Shown: in pieces, positions 7,614 to 15,225 of the stretch | Layout of the letters: every line of letters starts with the position of its first letter | Position numbering within the stretch: the stretch's first letter is position 1 | Origin: Treponema sp. | Lineage (GTDB): Bacteria; Spirochaetota; Spirochaetia; Treponematales; Treponemataceae | Reading direction: 5' to 3' | DNA length: 19,723 nt | Assembly (NCBI GenBank): GCA_018384055.1 | Contig: JAHAZL010000086.1 | Location: 1 to 19,723 of the forward strand | Translations under genes and position numbers: made by a program | The notes under the pieces: model-generated | The model's database searches: none | Seen by the model: only the letters and a program-made list of their open reading frames with translations | Told to the model about the DNA's origin: nothing

Positions 7614-8867
7614 ATGAAAACAATTGCTAAACTTGCCTGTTTTTTGATTCCCCTTGCATTCATTTCCTGTACGAAACCCAAAGACAAGACTTTAATAATA
7701 TGGACCAACAATACTGAAATAGTTTCCTATGTTGAACTTTTCAATGCGACCCACGAAAAAACAAAGGCTGTTGTTGTTTACAAAAAAGAACCTGCCCGTG
7801 CGCTTCCTCCATCAAAGGATGAAATTATACCGGACATTATTATCGGTCCATGGCTCAAGAATTCCCTTACACGGAAATACTTTACTTCAATGGATTATCT
7901 CTTTGCAGAAAAAAGCATTTCAAAGACCCAATTCTACAAGAAGCTTCTGGACTATGGATGCATCAACGAAAAGCAGTATCTTCTTCCGGTAAGTTTCAAC
8001 CTTCCTGCCATGATTTTCAGCAAGAAGAATGAATCTCTTGTAGGCAACGACCACTATCTGGATTTTGAACACATTAAGGAAACTGCAAAAAAATTCAACG
8101 CAAAAAATGATAAGGAAGCCTACACCACCATGGGTTTTGGACCTTCATGGGACAGCGAGTTTCTTTACACCCTCACAAAACTTGACGGTGCGTCCTACCA
8201 TGAAAAAGGAACAAGCTTTTTATGGAATCAGGAAGCAATGCACAATTCCATCAACAGAATTCAATATTGGACAAAATTCTGCAACACTGACACAACTACC
8301 GAACAGAACTTCCAGTTCCGCTACCTGTACATGCCTTTCTACCGTCAGGTAACATCCGGCAGATGCCTTTATGCATACACAACAAGCGACAACCTGTTTA
8401 CGCTTACAGACGCACAGTCTTCCAGCATTTCCTTCAGATGGATCGTTCAGAACAATAAAATTCCCGTCGAAGACAACATCCTTACCATGGGAATCTACAA
8501 GGGTGCAGAACATTCAGCACAGGCAGAAGTTTTCATTACCTGGCTCCTGAAAGAAGAAACTCAGCAAAAGCTGATTGAACGCACAGAGAACATGAAACTT
8601 GACAGCGTTAACTTTGGAATCGCCGGCGGATTTTCATCCCTTCACGATGTAAATGAAAAATACTATCCAGCCTTCTACCGACAGCTTTTGGGAAACATGC
8701 CTCCGGAAGAATACCTAACTCTCCCAAACATTCTTCCATACAGATGGGAAAGCCTTAAGGCAAATGTAATCCTTCCATATCTTTTGGACAGCACAAATAC
8801 AAACGGTTCAAAGAACAATTCAACATTGGAAGAAAGAATTACTGAATGGACAAAACAGTTCTATTGA
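7614..8867 (+). CDS. Lipoprotein resembling an ABC solute-binding protein
   Basis: A 417-residue exported lipoprotein. The N-terminus has a basic start, a hydrophobic stretch and a lipobox ending FISC, with Cys19 as the lipidated residue. The mature part begins KTLIIWTNNTEIVSYVELFNATHE, the pattern of family 1 extracellular solute-binding proteins (a beta strand with W, then a helix seeking a ligand). Further family-like segments are GFGPSWDSEFLYTL and AEVFITWLLKEETQQKLIERT, the usual C-terminal helix. No permease or ATPase gene lies nearby, so it either works with a transporter encoded elsewhere or has a sensory or unrelated role. The gene is flanked by terminators on both sides and so is probably monocistronic. 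The fold call rests on pattern recognition and the ligand is unknown. Confidence 0.75.
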   Translation: MKTIAKLACFLIPLAFISCTKPKDKTLIIWTNNTEIVSYVELFNATHEKTKAVVVYKKEPARALPPSKDEIIPDIIIGPWLKNSLTRKYFTSMDYLFAEKSISKTQFYKKLLDYGCINEKQYLLPVSFNLPAMIFSKKNESLVGNDHYLDFEHIKETAKKFNAKNDKEAYTTMGFGPSWDSEFLYTLTKLDGASYHEKGTSFLWNQEAMHNSINRIQYWTKFCNTDTTTEQNFQFRYLYMPFYRQVTSGRCLYAYTTSDNLFTLTDAQSSSISFRWIVQNNKIPVEDNILTMGIYKGAEHSAQAEVFITWLLKEETQQKLIERTENMKLDSVNFGIAGGFSSLHDVNEKYYPAFYRQLLGNMPPEEYLTLPNILPYRWESLKANVILPYLLDSTNTNGSKNNSTLEERITEWTKQFY

Positions 8868-8887
8868 TGTATTACCCCCGACGGAAT

Positions 8888-8957
8888 AAAAAAGGATGCC
8901 AACGAAAGAAACTGACTCCTGAAGAAGCATTTTTCCTTACCATGACATCCTTTTTTT
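8888..8957 (+). terminator. Long-loop hairpin with T-run after the 7614 gene
   Basis: AAAAAAGGATG (8888-8898) can pair with CATCCTTTTTT (8946-8956), an 11-bp stem around a 47-nt loop, and a T-run (8951-8957) follows. It probably terminates the lipoprotein transcript. Because the stem is A-T flanked on both sides it could also work on the - strand. The loop is unusually long for a simple terminator. Confidence 0.5.
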
Positions 8958-8977
8958 ATTTATATAATCAGAACTGA

Positions 8978-8991
8978 AGGGACAGACCCCT
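8978..8991 (+). repeat. Small palindrome of REP-like type
   Basis: AGGGACAGACCCCT is a short imperfect palindrome (AGGG / CCCT). Similar GGGACAGACCCC strings occur as dispersed repeats in other bacterial genomes. Only one copy is visible here, so repeat status is a guess. Confidence 0.25.
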
Positions 8992-9018
8992 ACATCTTTA
9001 TTCAATCTTAAAAAACAC

Positions 9019-9045
9019 TAAACAAATTTCTACCCCATCCGATAA
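9019..9045 (+). promoter_or_regulatory. Sigma-28 (FliA-type) promoter
   Basis: TAAA (9019-9022), 15 bp, TCCGATAA (9038-9045). This matches the flagellar sigma-28 consensus TAAA-N15-GCCGATAA at 11 of 12 positions. The start is expected near 9052, leaving a short leader with GAGGG before the ATG at 9065. Confidence 0.75.
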
Positions 9046-9064
9046 TGAAAGTGAGGGTAGGATT

Positions 9065-9463
9065 ATGTTTTCAAACGGAATAAATCTTAACGCAGCATCA
9101 TACAACAATGTTTTCTCAACTTCTTCAGGTTCACTTTTTGTACCGGTAAAGCCAAGTGCTGTCATTTATTCACAGTTGGACTATGTTCACGGAACTGCAG
9201 CAAAAAGCGGTCAGAACGGAGTTCCACTCAATAAAGTAAGAATCCTGAACACTCTAATCAATCAGCTTGTATCAATGAAACAGAAGGCATCTGCTCCTTC
9301 GGAAGAAGAAATCTCAGGAATGTCAGAAGAACAGAAAGATGCATTGATCAAGGAATACCAGCAGCAGATCAAGTCTGCAGTATCCAACACAGCACAGCCT
9401 GAAGGTTACGGATTTGCAGGCCTCATGCCGGAAGCAGGCGCTGTAGTAAGCGTAAACGCCTAG
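9065..9463 (+). CDS. Hypothetical protein, 132 aa, probably in the sigma-28 regulon
   Basis: I do not recognise the family. The product has no signal peptide and no membrane segment. It begins MFSNGINLNAASYNNVFSTSSGSLFVPVKP, a Ser/Asn-rich and probably flexible segment, followed by NKVRILNTLINQLVSMKQKA (56-75), an acidic helix (SEEEISGMSEEQKDALIKEYQQQIKSAV) and a small-residue tail. The helices could form a short coiled coil. A ribosome binding site (GAGGG) lies 7 nt before the ATG. The promoter upstream matches the flagellar/chemotaxis sigma factor, so a motility or chemotaxis role is the best lead. The stop codon TAG overlaps the stop of the convergent transporter gene within a single CTAG. 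Confidence 0.8.
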   Translation: MFSNGINLNAASYNNVFSTSSGSLFVPVKPSAVIYSQLDYVHGTAAKSGQNGVPLNKVRILNTLINQLVSMKQKASAPSEEEISGMSEEQKDALIKEYQQQIKSAVSNTAQPEGYGFAGLMPEAGAVVSVNA

Positions 9464-10815
9464 TTCCAGACACCCCAAAGGAATAATCCTGAAACTGCAG
9501 CGGTTATTGCTGCAAAAGGGATTCCCGTCTTTGTCCATTCACCAAAAGAAAAATCTTCTCCATTGTCCTTAAGCATGTCCACAGCAATTATGTTTGCAGA
9601 TGAACCAACAGGAGTAATACAGCTTCCTATGCAACTTCCCAAAAGAATTGCAAATGTAAAGAGCTCAGGATCTGCATCAATTGCAAGTGCATAAATGGAT
9701 GCAAACGGAAGGAGGACGGCTACATATACAACATTGTCAACGAAGGCAGAAACAAGAACTGACACAGCAATAAGGATTATAAAAGCATACCCTTTAATGT
9801 CGCCTGCAATATTTCCTACGAGCAAAACCAGGTCGGACAAGATGCCAGATTCCCTTACGGCAGCGGCAACAACGAATGTCCCCATTAAAAAAACAACCGC
9901 CTTCCATTCAGTCTTCATAATAACTTCAAGAACTTCAGCAGCTGTTTTTTTCTGGGTCAATTTGAACCATATCATGGAAACAATGCCCATCAAGAATACA
10001 AAAATGCCGGTGGCGGATTCAATGCGATGATGGAAATACGACATGAAGGAAAGTCCTGCAACCATAATTCCCAGAATAATTGAAGGTCCCCAGGAAACAA
10101 GATTTTCTACAGGAATTTCAATTCTGTTTTTCTTGTTCTTTGCAAACACGAAATAATAGAAGGAACAGCCTGCAATCATGGCAACCTGACAGATTACAAA
10201 GAAGGAAACCCTGCCGTCATAAATGAAAAAATCATTGAAACGGAAACCGGAAAAACCCGCAAACATGGCGGATTCTGGACTTGCAGACAAGGTTGCAGCA
10301 ACTTCAACATTGCTGATCATTGCAACGGCAGAAACAAGCCTGCCTGATTTTATTCCGGCACCTTTGCAAAAAGAGATTGCAACCGGGAACATAATTATAA
10401 CTGCCGCTATGTTTCCCACAAATGCAGACACAAGAGCAGCAACAACAAGAATTGCAACGACTGCACCACAAAGGTTAGTACTTCTTTTTGCAAGGCTTGA
10501 ACCTATATGAGCAGCAACTTTGGAATAGGCAAGAACCGAAGACAGCATCATGCTTCCAAGACAAATCAATACCGCATTCCACTTTACTACTTCAGTAAGT
10601 GAATGAACCAAAGCATAGGATCTTGCAGCAGCATTTCCTTCAAGGGCTATAACATCTTCAGGTAAATAGAATATTGAATTTGGAACAATAGTTCCAAGAA
10701 GAATTACAAGAAGGGCAGCTCCAGTGGTAAACCATATCTTTTTGTTTTGAAAGACAGCAATCATAATGCAGGTAACAACTGCAATGACTCCAACAACTAT
10801 TTTGATGCTCATCAT
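9460..10815 (-). CDS. Ion transporter superfamily permease (NhaD/ArsB/CitMHS type)
   Basis: A polytopic membrane protein of 451 residues with about 10-12 hydrophobic segments. Two pseudo-repeated halves are visible: SAFVGNIAAVIIMFPVA (130-146) and SAFVDNVVYVAVLLPFA (356-372). The second is followed by GSCIGSCITPVGSSANIIAV (393-412), the G-x-N/T-P-[VI]-G-s-x-a-N signature of the ion transporter superfamily, which includes Na+/H+ antiporters, arsenite efflux and dicarboxylate carriers. Substrate is not predictable; no arsenic genes are near. The gene is last in a three-gene operon, 6 bp after the phosphoesterase. GAGG (10824-10821 region) serves ATG 10815 or, with better spacing, ATG 10812. It ends in the CTAG shared with the convergent 9065 gene, with no terminator hairpin seen between them. 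Confidence 0.88.
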   Translation of the reverse strand: MMSIKIVVGVIAVVTCIMIAVFQNKKIWFTTGAALLVILLGTIVPNSIFYLPEDVIALEGNAAARSYALVHSLTEVVKWNAVLICLGSMMLSSVLAYSKVAAHIGSSLAKRSTNLCGAVVAILVVAALVSAFVGNIAAVIIMFPVAISFCKGAGIKSGRLVSAVAMISNVEVAATLSASPESAMFAGFSGFRFNDFFIYDGRVSFFVICQVAMIAGCSFYYFVFAKNKKNRIEIPVENLVSWGPSIILGIMVAGLSFMSYFHHRIESATGIFVFLMGIVSMIWFKLTQKKTAAEVLEVIMKTEWKAVVFLMGTFVVAAAVRESGILSDLVLLVGNIAGDIKGYAFIILIAVSVLVSAFVDNVVYVAVLLPFASIYALAIDADPELFTFAILLGSCIGSCITPVGSSANIIAVDMLKDNGEDFSFGEWTKTGIPFAAITAAVSGLFLWGVWN

Positions 10816-10821
10816 AACACC

Positions 10822-11466
10822 TCAGAATATAACTAATTCAGGAACAAAAGTCTTCCGCTCACCAGGAACCACCTGATAGAATACGGCATCATTATATCCC
10901 TTGCCTTTTTCAACTTCCAGAATTGCAAAAACAGAAGGCTGCCCTTGTCTTGGTCTCGAACAGCTTCCAGGATTCAGAACAAATATATTTCCACTGGTAA
11001 GTGCGCTGAAACACACATGGGTATGTCCAAATAAAACTGCATCACAGCCAATATTTGAAGCAACTTCTTTCATTCCATCAAGGCCCTCATATAGGGAATA
11101 CCTGTGCCCATGGGTAAAGAAAACATTATGTCCTGCAGCTATCAAAGAACAGCTGAGAGGAACTTTGATGCATTCGTCATTTATAGGATACGTGTCAGGA
11201 TCGTTGTTTCCTTCCACTACTCCAAGAACAGGAGGAACCGATTCTGCAATTTCCACAAGTCTTGCAATGTCTTCAATTCCGTCCCCGCAGAAAATCATCC
11301 CGTCGCATTCACTTCCAAATTCCTGCACGATGGTTTTAAGACTGTTGAAATTCCCGTGGGAATCAGACACTACAAGAAGCCTTGCCTTTTCCATATTTGC
11401 AAGGCTATCAACGGCTTCCTGAGTTCCGATGAGATTTGTCAGGTAGTTTTGCTTAAATGTATTCAA
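10822..11466 (-). CDS. YfcE/MJ0936-type metallophosphoesterase
   Basis: A cytoplasmic calcineurin-like phosphoesterase of 214 residues. All metal-binding motifs are present: SDSHGN (Asp35, His37), CGDGIED (Asp62), EGNNDPD (Asn88, Asp89), FTHGHRY (His119, His121) and FGHTH (His148, His150). YfcE-family enzymes hydrolyse phosphodiesters or phosphomonoesters with Mn2+; the natural substrate is unknown. I accept the TTG start at 11466 because GGAG lies 6 nt upstream, inside the end of the preceding lipoprotein gene, whereas the internal ATG (11394) lacks a ribosome site. This gives a 24-residue N-terminal extension before the usual first strand. It lies 3 bp after the lipoprotein gene and 6 bp before the transporter gene. 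Confidence 0.9.
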   Translation of the reverse strand: MNTFKQNYLTNLIGTQEAVDSLANMEKARLLVVSDSHGNFNSLKTIVQEFGSECDGMIFCGDGIEDIARLVEIAESVPPVLGVVEGNNDPDTYPINDECIKVPLSCSLIAAGHNVFFTHGHRYSLYEGLDGMKEVASNIGCDAVLFGHTHVCFSALTSGNIFVLNPGSCSRPRQGQPSVFAILEVEKGKGYNDAVFYQVVPGERKTFVPELVIF

Positions 11467-11469
11467 AAA

Positions 11470-12219
11470 TCACTCCGAAGCTTCAATTACAAAATGGTTT
11501 CTGGACTGGATTCCTGACTCGCCGTCAACGTAGCGGTGAACTTTTCTTTTACCTACAATGCTCTGAACATGAGCATGAAGTTCATTGTCAGAAGGAAGTT
11601 CACCAGGAAGAATTGCAGCATAACGTATTGCCGAAACAAGAATATCAAATATATCCTTGTCCAGCACCTGATCCTGTTCTTCCATAGCACTTGAACTTTC
11701 GTGGTCAAGAACAAAACTGCAGGTTCCTTCCTGCCCAAGAATATCATCCTGAGGGAAGAAAGAAAAAATATTGAAGTTGGGTGTATTATCCCTTCCATCA
11801 CGAATGCTTGCAAAGGTATAGTGACATCCTTCCGGAGCACCCAGGACAACTATGCCGCGAATGTTGGCAGCTTCCGCAACTGAACGGAAATTTGAAATGC
11901 GGTTGTGAAAGTCATCAGGGAAAACCATGCACTTCACAAGACCTCCGTTTTCTGCAAGTCCATATTTTTCAGAAAGAATTGACTCCGCCTTTTCATAAAA
12001 TATCTTTTCATTGTAACCGTATCCGAATATTACGAATACAGTTCCTTCATCATTGGACCATTTAGCAGGCTGAAATTCATTTTCCCTTGCATCAACAGGC
12101 TGAATTTCAATTATGTCACCCGACATGACAACCTGATGTTCCGATTTATTTTTGACACAGGAAATTAAAAGCAGCAAAAGCACCGATGCTGCAACCTGCG
12201 CAATTTTCTTAAATTTCAT
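11470..12219 (-). CDS. Lipoprotein of unknown function, first gene of operon
   Basis: A 249-residue exported lipoprotein with signal peptide MKFKKIAQVAASVLLLLLISC and lipidated Cys21. The mature part has alternating strands and helices (GTVFVIFGYGYNE, LVKCMVFPDD, AANIRGIVVLGAPEG) that suggest a Rossmann-like or periplasmic-binding-type alpha/beta fold; a possible ligand-binding role is inference only. An Asp/Glu-rich region (TCSFVLDHESSSAMEEQDQVLD) and a basic C-terminus follow. I start at ATG 12219, where the signal peptide begins and GGGGA lies about 8 nt upstream, rather than the upstream TTG. Its stop is 3 bp from the phosphoesterase start, so a common mRNA and a linked role with that enzyme and the transporter are likely. 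I do not recognise a named family with certainty. Confidence 0.8.
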   Translation of the reverse strand: MKFKKIAQVAASVLLLLLISCVKNKSEHQVVMSGDIIEIQPVDARENEFQPAKWSNDEGTVFVIFGYGYNEKIFYEKAESILSEKYGLAENGGLVKCMVFPDDFHNRISNFRSVAEAANIRGIVVLGAPEGCHYTFASIRDGRDNTPNFNIFSFFPQDDILGQEGTCSFVLDHESSSAMEEQDQVLDKDIFDILVSAIRYAAILPGELPSDNELHAHVQSIVGKRKVHRYVDGESGIQSRNHFVIEASE

Positions 12220-12255
12220 ATTGTTTATCCCCAAACTGTTAAAACTTCTTTCCCT

Positions 12256-12284
12256 ATGATATAATTTTTTACTATGAAAAGCAA
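12256..12284 (-). promoter_or_regulatory. Promoter of the lipoprotein-phosphoesterase-transporter operon
   Basis: On the - strand TTGCTT (12284-12279) and TATCAT (12261-12256) are 17 bp apart. The -35 lies inside the first codons of the divergent cyclase gene, and the -10 overlaps the cyclase -10 (12260-12265). Confidence 0.5.
12257..12265 (+). promoter_or_regulatory. Extended -10 promoter of the adenylate cyclase gene
   Basis: TGATATAAT contains a perfect TATAAT (12260-12265) with a TGn extension. It ends 8 nt before the ATG at 12274. No Shine-Dalgarno precedes the ATG and the -35 is poor. A leaderless transcript is predicted. Confidence 0.55.
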
Positions 12285-15132
12285 AGCAAAAAGCAAGCGC
12301 AAAAACACATCGTTTTCCAAATTTACAGGATTTATCGTATTGATAATCTTTACGGCAATCGCAGTAATTCTGGCAAAGTTCAATATGTTCCAGAAACTTG
12401 ATTACCGTCTTTACGACTACACCCTTGGACTTTCAAAAGAAATTGAAACTAACGAAGACATTGTCCTCATCGATATTGATGATGAATCCCTTGGACGAAT
12501 CGGTGCATGGCCTTGGACCCGCGATATTATCGGTAATTCACTCTTGAGGATGAAGGAATTCGGCGCAAGGCAGGCCATTTTCGATATTGAGTACCTTTCT
12601 TCATCTACGAAAGGTATCAATGAAAATCTTGAAGAAACTGTTCTTGAAACTTTTGCAAAAGGCGAAGAGGACATTGCCAATTCCGTTTTAGACTTTGCAG
12701 GCTCTATTGAATCAGGAAACACAAACAAAGCAAATGCACAGGCAAAAGCTTCTTCTCTCATGAGCAATCAAATTGACGGCATCCTCTATGAAATGCAGAG
12801 GGACATTACATCTGACTTTTCAAGAGACTATGACGACTATTTTGCACGATGCATCCAGTTCTTCGGAAACGCTTCACTTACAGTCAACTTCAGAAACCTT
12901 GCCATCAAAAGAGAACCGGAAGAAATATCTTATGCCCACAACCGATTTCTCTTTTCAAATGTAGAAGACCCAATGAATTTGATCCAAACAGGAAACGTCT
13001 ACACAACAAAAGAAGAAGATGAAACCGTTGAAAGAAGTTTTACCCCTGCAATGCATCGCTTTGTAAGCCGCGGTTCAGGCTTGGGATTCACAAACGTCGT
13101 TGTAGACAAGGACGGTATCCGTCGCCGCGTTGAACTTCTCAATTACCACGACGACAGATATGCAGGTCAGCTTGCCTTCGGTCCTCTTTTAAAAATCATG
13201 GATGTTCAGAAAATGGAACGCACAAAGAATTCGCTCATTGTGTACGGCGCAAAAGTTCCAGGAAAAGAAGAAAGGCAGGACATTAAAATTCCTTTGGACA
13301 AGCACGGAAGAATGCTCATCAACTGGCTTCATGGAAATTACTATGAAAGTTTCCGGCATGTTCCGGTTTACATGCTCTATAACCTTGATATTGCAGAACG
13401 CCTTATCATTGATAACCTTGCAGCAATAAACGAAGCAAACCTTTCTTCCCTTTCCGAAGACGATGCTGACTACCTGCTTAATACAAACTACTTCTATTCC
13501 GAATACAAGAACCTTGTAAAAAACAAGAATCAGCTTCTCTTGAAGTGCCGTGGTTTTGCAGAAGACGGAACTCCAATAAGGGGAGGACTCACAAGTTCAG
13601 ACTACAGCATGTATTTCTTTGCAAGAAAGGATTTCTTCAAGAACCTCAAGGAATTTACAGATTCTCTCAATACAATTCAAAATGCAGTCAGCGTTCCACT
13701 CATTGCAGAACTTGTTTCAAGCGTTGACCACTACCTTAAGGATGAAGAAATCCTTCGTTCAGCCATCAAGAACTCAGTCTGCTTCATCGGTAACTGTGCA
13801 ACATCAAGTACTGATCTTGGCGTAACTCCATTCATCAAGCGTTACGCAAACCTTGGTACTCATGCCAACGTCGCAAACACAATCCTTCAGCAGGATTTCA
13901 TTACGGAAATCGATGTCCTTTGGGGAATTGCCGTCTGTTTCTGCCTTATTCTTGTGATTCTTCTACTTACAATCAATATGAGCCCTAGCTGGAAAAATGT
14001 CTTTGGCATCATATACATCATCGTTCCGGCAGCAATGTTTGTAATCCTGATGATTGTCTTCAAGATTTACATTCCTGCTGTTGTTCCATTCGTCATGTGT
14101 GCAATGATCTTCATCACTGAAGTTACAATTAATTTCCGTACCGTAAATGCAGACAAAAAATTCCTTCAGTCGACGTTCGGTGCCTACGTTGCTCCTGCAG
14201 TCGTAAATGAAATCATCAAGAACCCTGATACTGCAAAACTCGGTGGTGAAAACAAAAACATTACAGCACTCTTTTCCGACGTAAAAACTTTCTCCGGATT
14301 TACTGAGGTCATCAATGATGAAGAAGGCGAAGGAAACGGAGCTACAAGACTGGTTTCTATCCTTAACGAATACCTTGGTGCTTTAAGCGATGCAATCATG
14401 TCTTGTCACGGAACAATCGATAAGTACGTTGGTGATGAAATCGTATCCTTTTTCGGTGCCCCGATTGACGACCCTGAAAATGCATACCATGCCTGTCTTG
14501 CAGGCATCAGGATGCTTCAGGCTGAAGCAAAGTATAATGAAGAAAACAAATCAAAGCTTCCCATCATAAAAGAAACTGGTGAGCCTTTCTACCTTCATTC
14601 CCGCGTAGGCATCAATACCGGAAACATGGTTGTCGGAAATATGGGTACAAGCAAAAAGCTGAACTACACGATCATGGGAAACAACGTAAACCTTGCATCC
14701 CGTCTTGAAGGAACAAACAAAGTCTACAACTCATGGATCATCTGTTCTGACACAACCTGGCAGGCTGCAGATTCCGGCATTCACAAAGGGGAGCTTATAG
14801 CAAGAAAACTTGATTATGTACGAGTTGTAAATGTCAACAAACCGGTCCAGATCCATAACATTCTTGGTCTTAAATCAGAAATGGACCCTGCACAGGTAGA
14901 AGCAGCGGCACTCTTCAATGAAGGCATGAGATACTACCTTATGGGAAGCGATACTCCTGAAGTAAAGAAGAATGTTGAAGAACTTAAAACCGCATATGCA
15001 TACTTTAAGAAAGCCAAGGAATGTTACCCGGCAGACGGATCTTCAGAAGTCTTCATGAAAAGATGCTCAATGTACATAAAGAAGGGTGTTCCGGCAATCT
15101 GGGACGGCGTATATACAATGACATCAAAGTAA
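12274..15132 (+). CDS. CHASE2-domain class III adenylate cyclase
   Basis: A membrane-bound cyclase of 952 residues. Layout: a TM segment (about 19-36); an extracytoplasmic CHASE2 sensor (about 40-540) with the signature DIVLIDIDDESLGRIGAWPWTRD (62-84) and FDIEYLSS; three TM segments (about 548-568, 576-598, 601-621); then a cyclase homology domain (about 627-865). Cyclase residues seen: metal ligands Asp669 (FSDVKTFSGFTE) and Asp721 (KYVGDEIVSFFG), the Lys717/Thr799 pair expected for ATP rather than GTP, and Asn806/Arg810 (GNNVNLASRLEG) for the transition state. All are intact, so it should make cAMP. A C-terminal helical tail of about 85 residues (NEGMRYYLMG, AYAYFKKAKECYPA) resembles a TPR. 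The CHASE2 region is long, with inserts at about 112-190 and 370-470. It is flanked by a divergent operon and a bidirectional terminator. Confidence 0.95.
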   Translation: MKSKAKSKRKNTSFSKFTGFIVLIIFTAIAVILAKFNMFQKLDYRLYDYTLGLSKEIETNEDIVLIDIDDESLGRIGAWPWTRDIIGNSLLRMKEFGARQAIFDIEYLSSSTKGINENLEETVLETFAKGEEDIANSVLDFAGSIESGNTNKANAQAKASSLMSNQIDGILYEMQRDITSDFSRDYDDYFARCIQFFGNASLTVNFRNLAIKREPEEISYAHNRFLFSNVEDPMNLIQTGNVYTTKEEDETVERSFTPAMHRFVSRGSGLGFTNVVVDKDGIRRRVELLNYHDDRYAGQLAFGPLLKIMDVQKMERTKNSLIVYGAKVPGKEERQDIKIPLDKHGRMLINWLHGNYYESFRHVPVYMLYNLDIAERLIIDNLAAINEANLSSLSEDDADYLLNTNYFYSEYKNLVKNKNQLLLKCRGFAEDGTPIRGGLTSSDYSMYFFARKDFFKNLKEFTDSLNTIQNAVSVPLIAELVSSVDHYLKDEEILRSAIKNSVCFIGNCATSSTDLGVTPFIKRYANLGTHANVANTILQQDFITEIDVLWGIAVCFCLILVILLLTINMSPSWKNVFGIIYIIVPAAMFVILMIVFKIYIPAVVPFVMCAMIFITEVTINFRTVNADKKFLQSTFGAYVAPAVVNEIIKNPDTAKLGGENKNITALFSDVKTFSGFTEVINDEEGEGNGATRLVSILNEYLGALSDAIMSCHGTIDKYVGDEIVSFFGAPIDDPENAYHACLAGIRMLQAEAKYNEENKSKLPIIKETGEPFYLHSRVGINTGNMVVGNMGTSKKLNYTIMGNNVNLASRLEGTNKVYNSWIICSDTTWQAADSGIHKGELIARKLDYVRVVNVNKPVQIHNILGLKSEMDPAQVEAAALFNEGMRYYLMGSDTPEVKKNVEELKTAYAYFKKAKECYPADGSSEVFMKRCSMYIKKGVPAIWDGVYTMTSK

Positions 15133-15164
15133 TGAAATATGACAAACCAATAACTAATTGGGAC

Positions 15165-15199
15165 AAAAAAAACACGCTTCGTATGAAGCGTGTTTTTTT
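15165..15199. terminator. Bidirectional terminator between cyclase and chemoreceptor genes
   Basis: The core stem ACACGCTTC (15172-15180) / GAAGCGTGT (15185-15193) has a GTAT loop. It is flanked by A-run 15165-15171 and T-run 15193-15199, so it ends transcripts from both convergent genes. Confidence 0.95.
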
Positions 15200-15225
15200 A
15201 TCTCTAAACCATCAAGGCATTAAAC

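Noticed and set aside
9323..9538. Small - strand frame over the end of the 9065 gene
   Set aside because: It is antisense to a gene with a ribosome site and promoter, overlaps the transporter end, and has no supporting signal.
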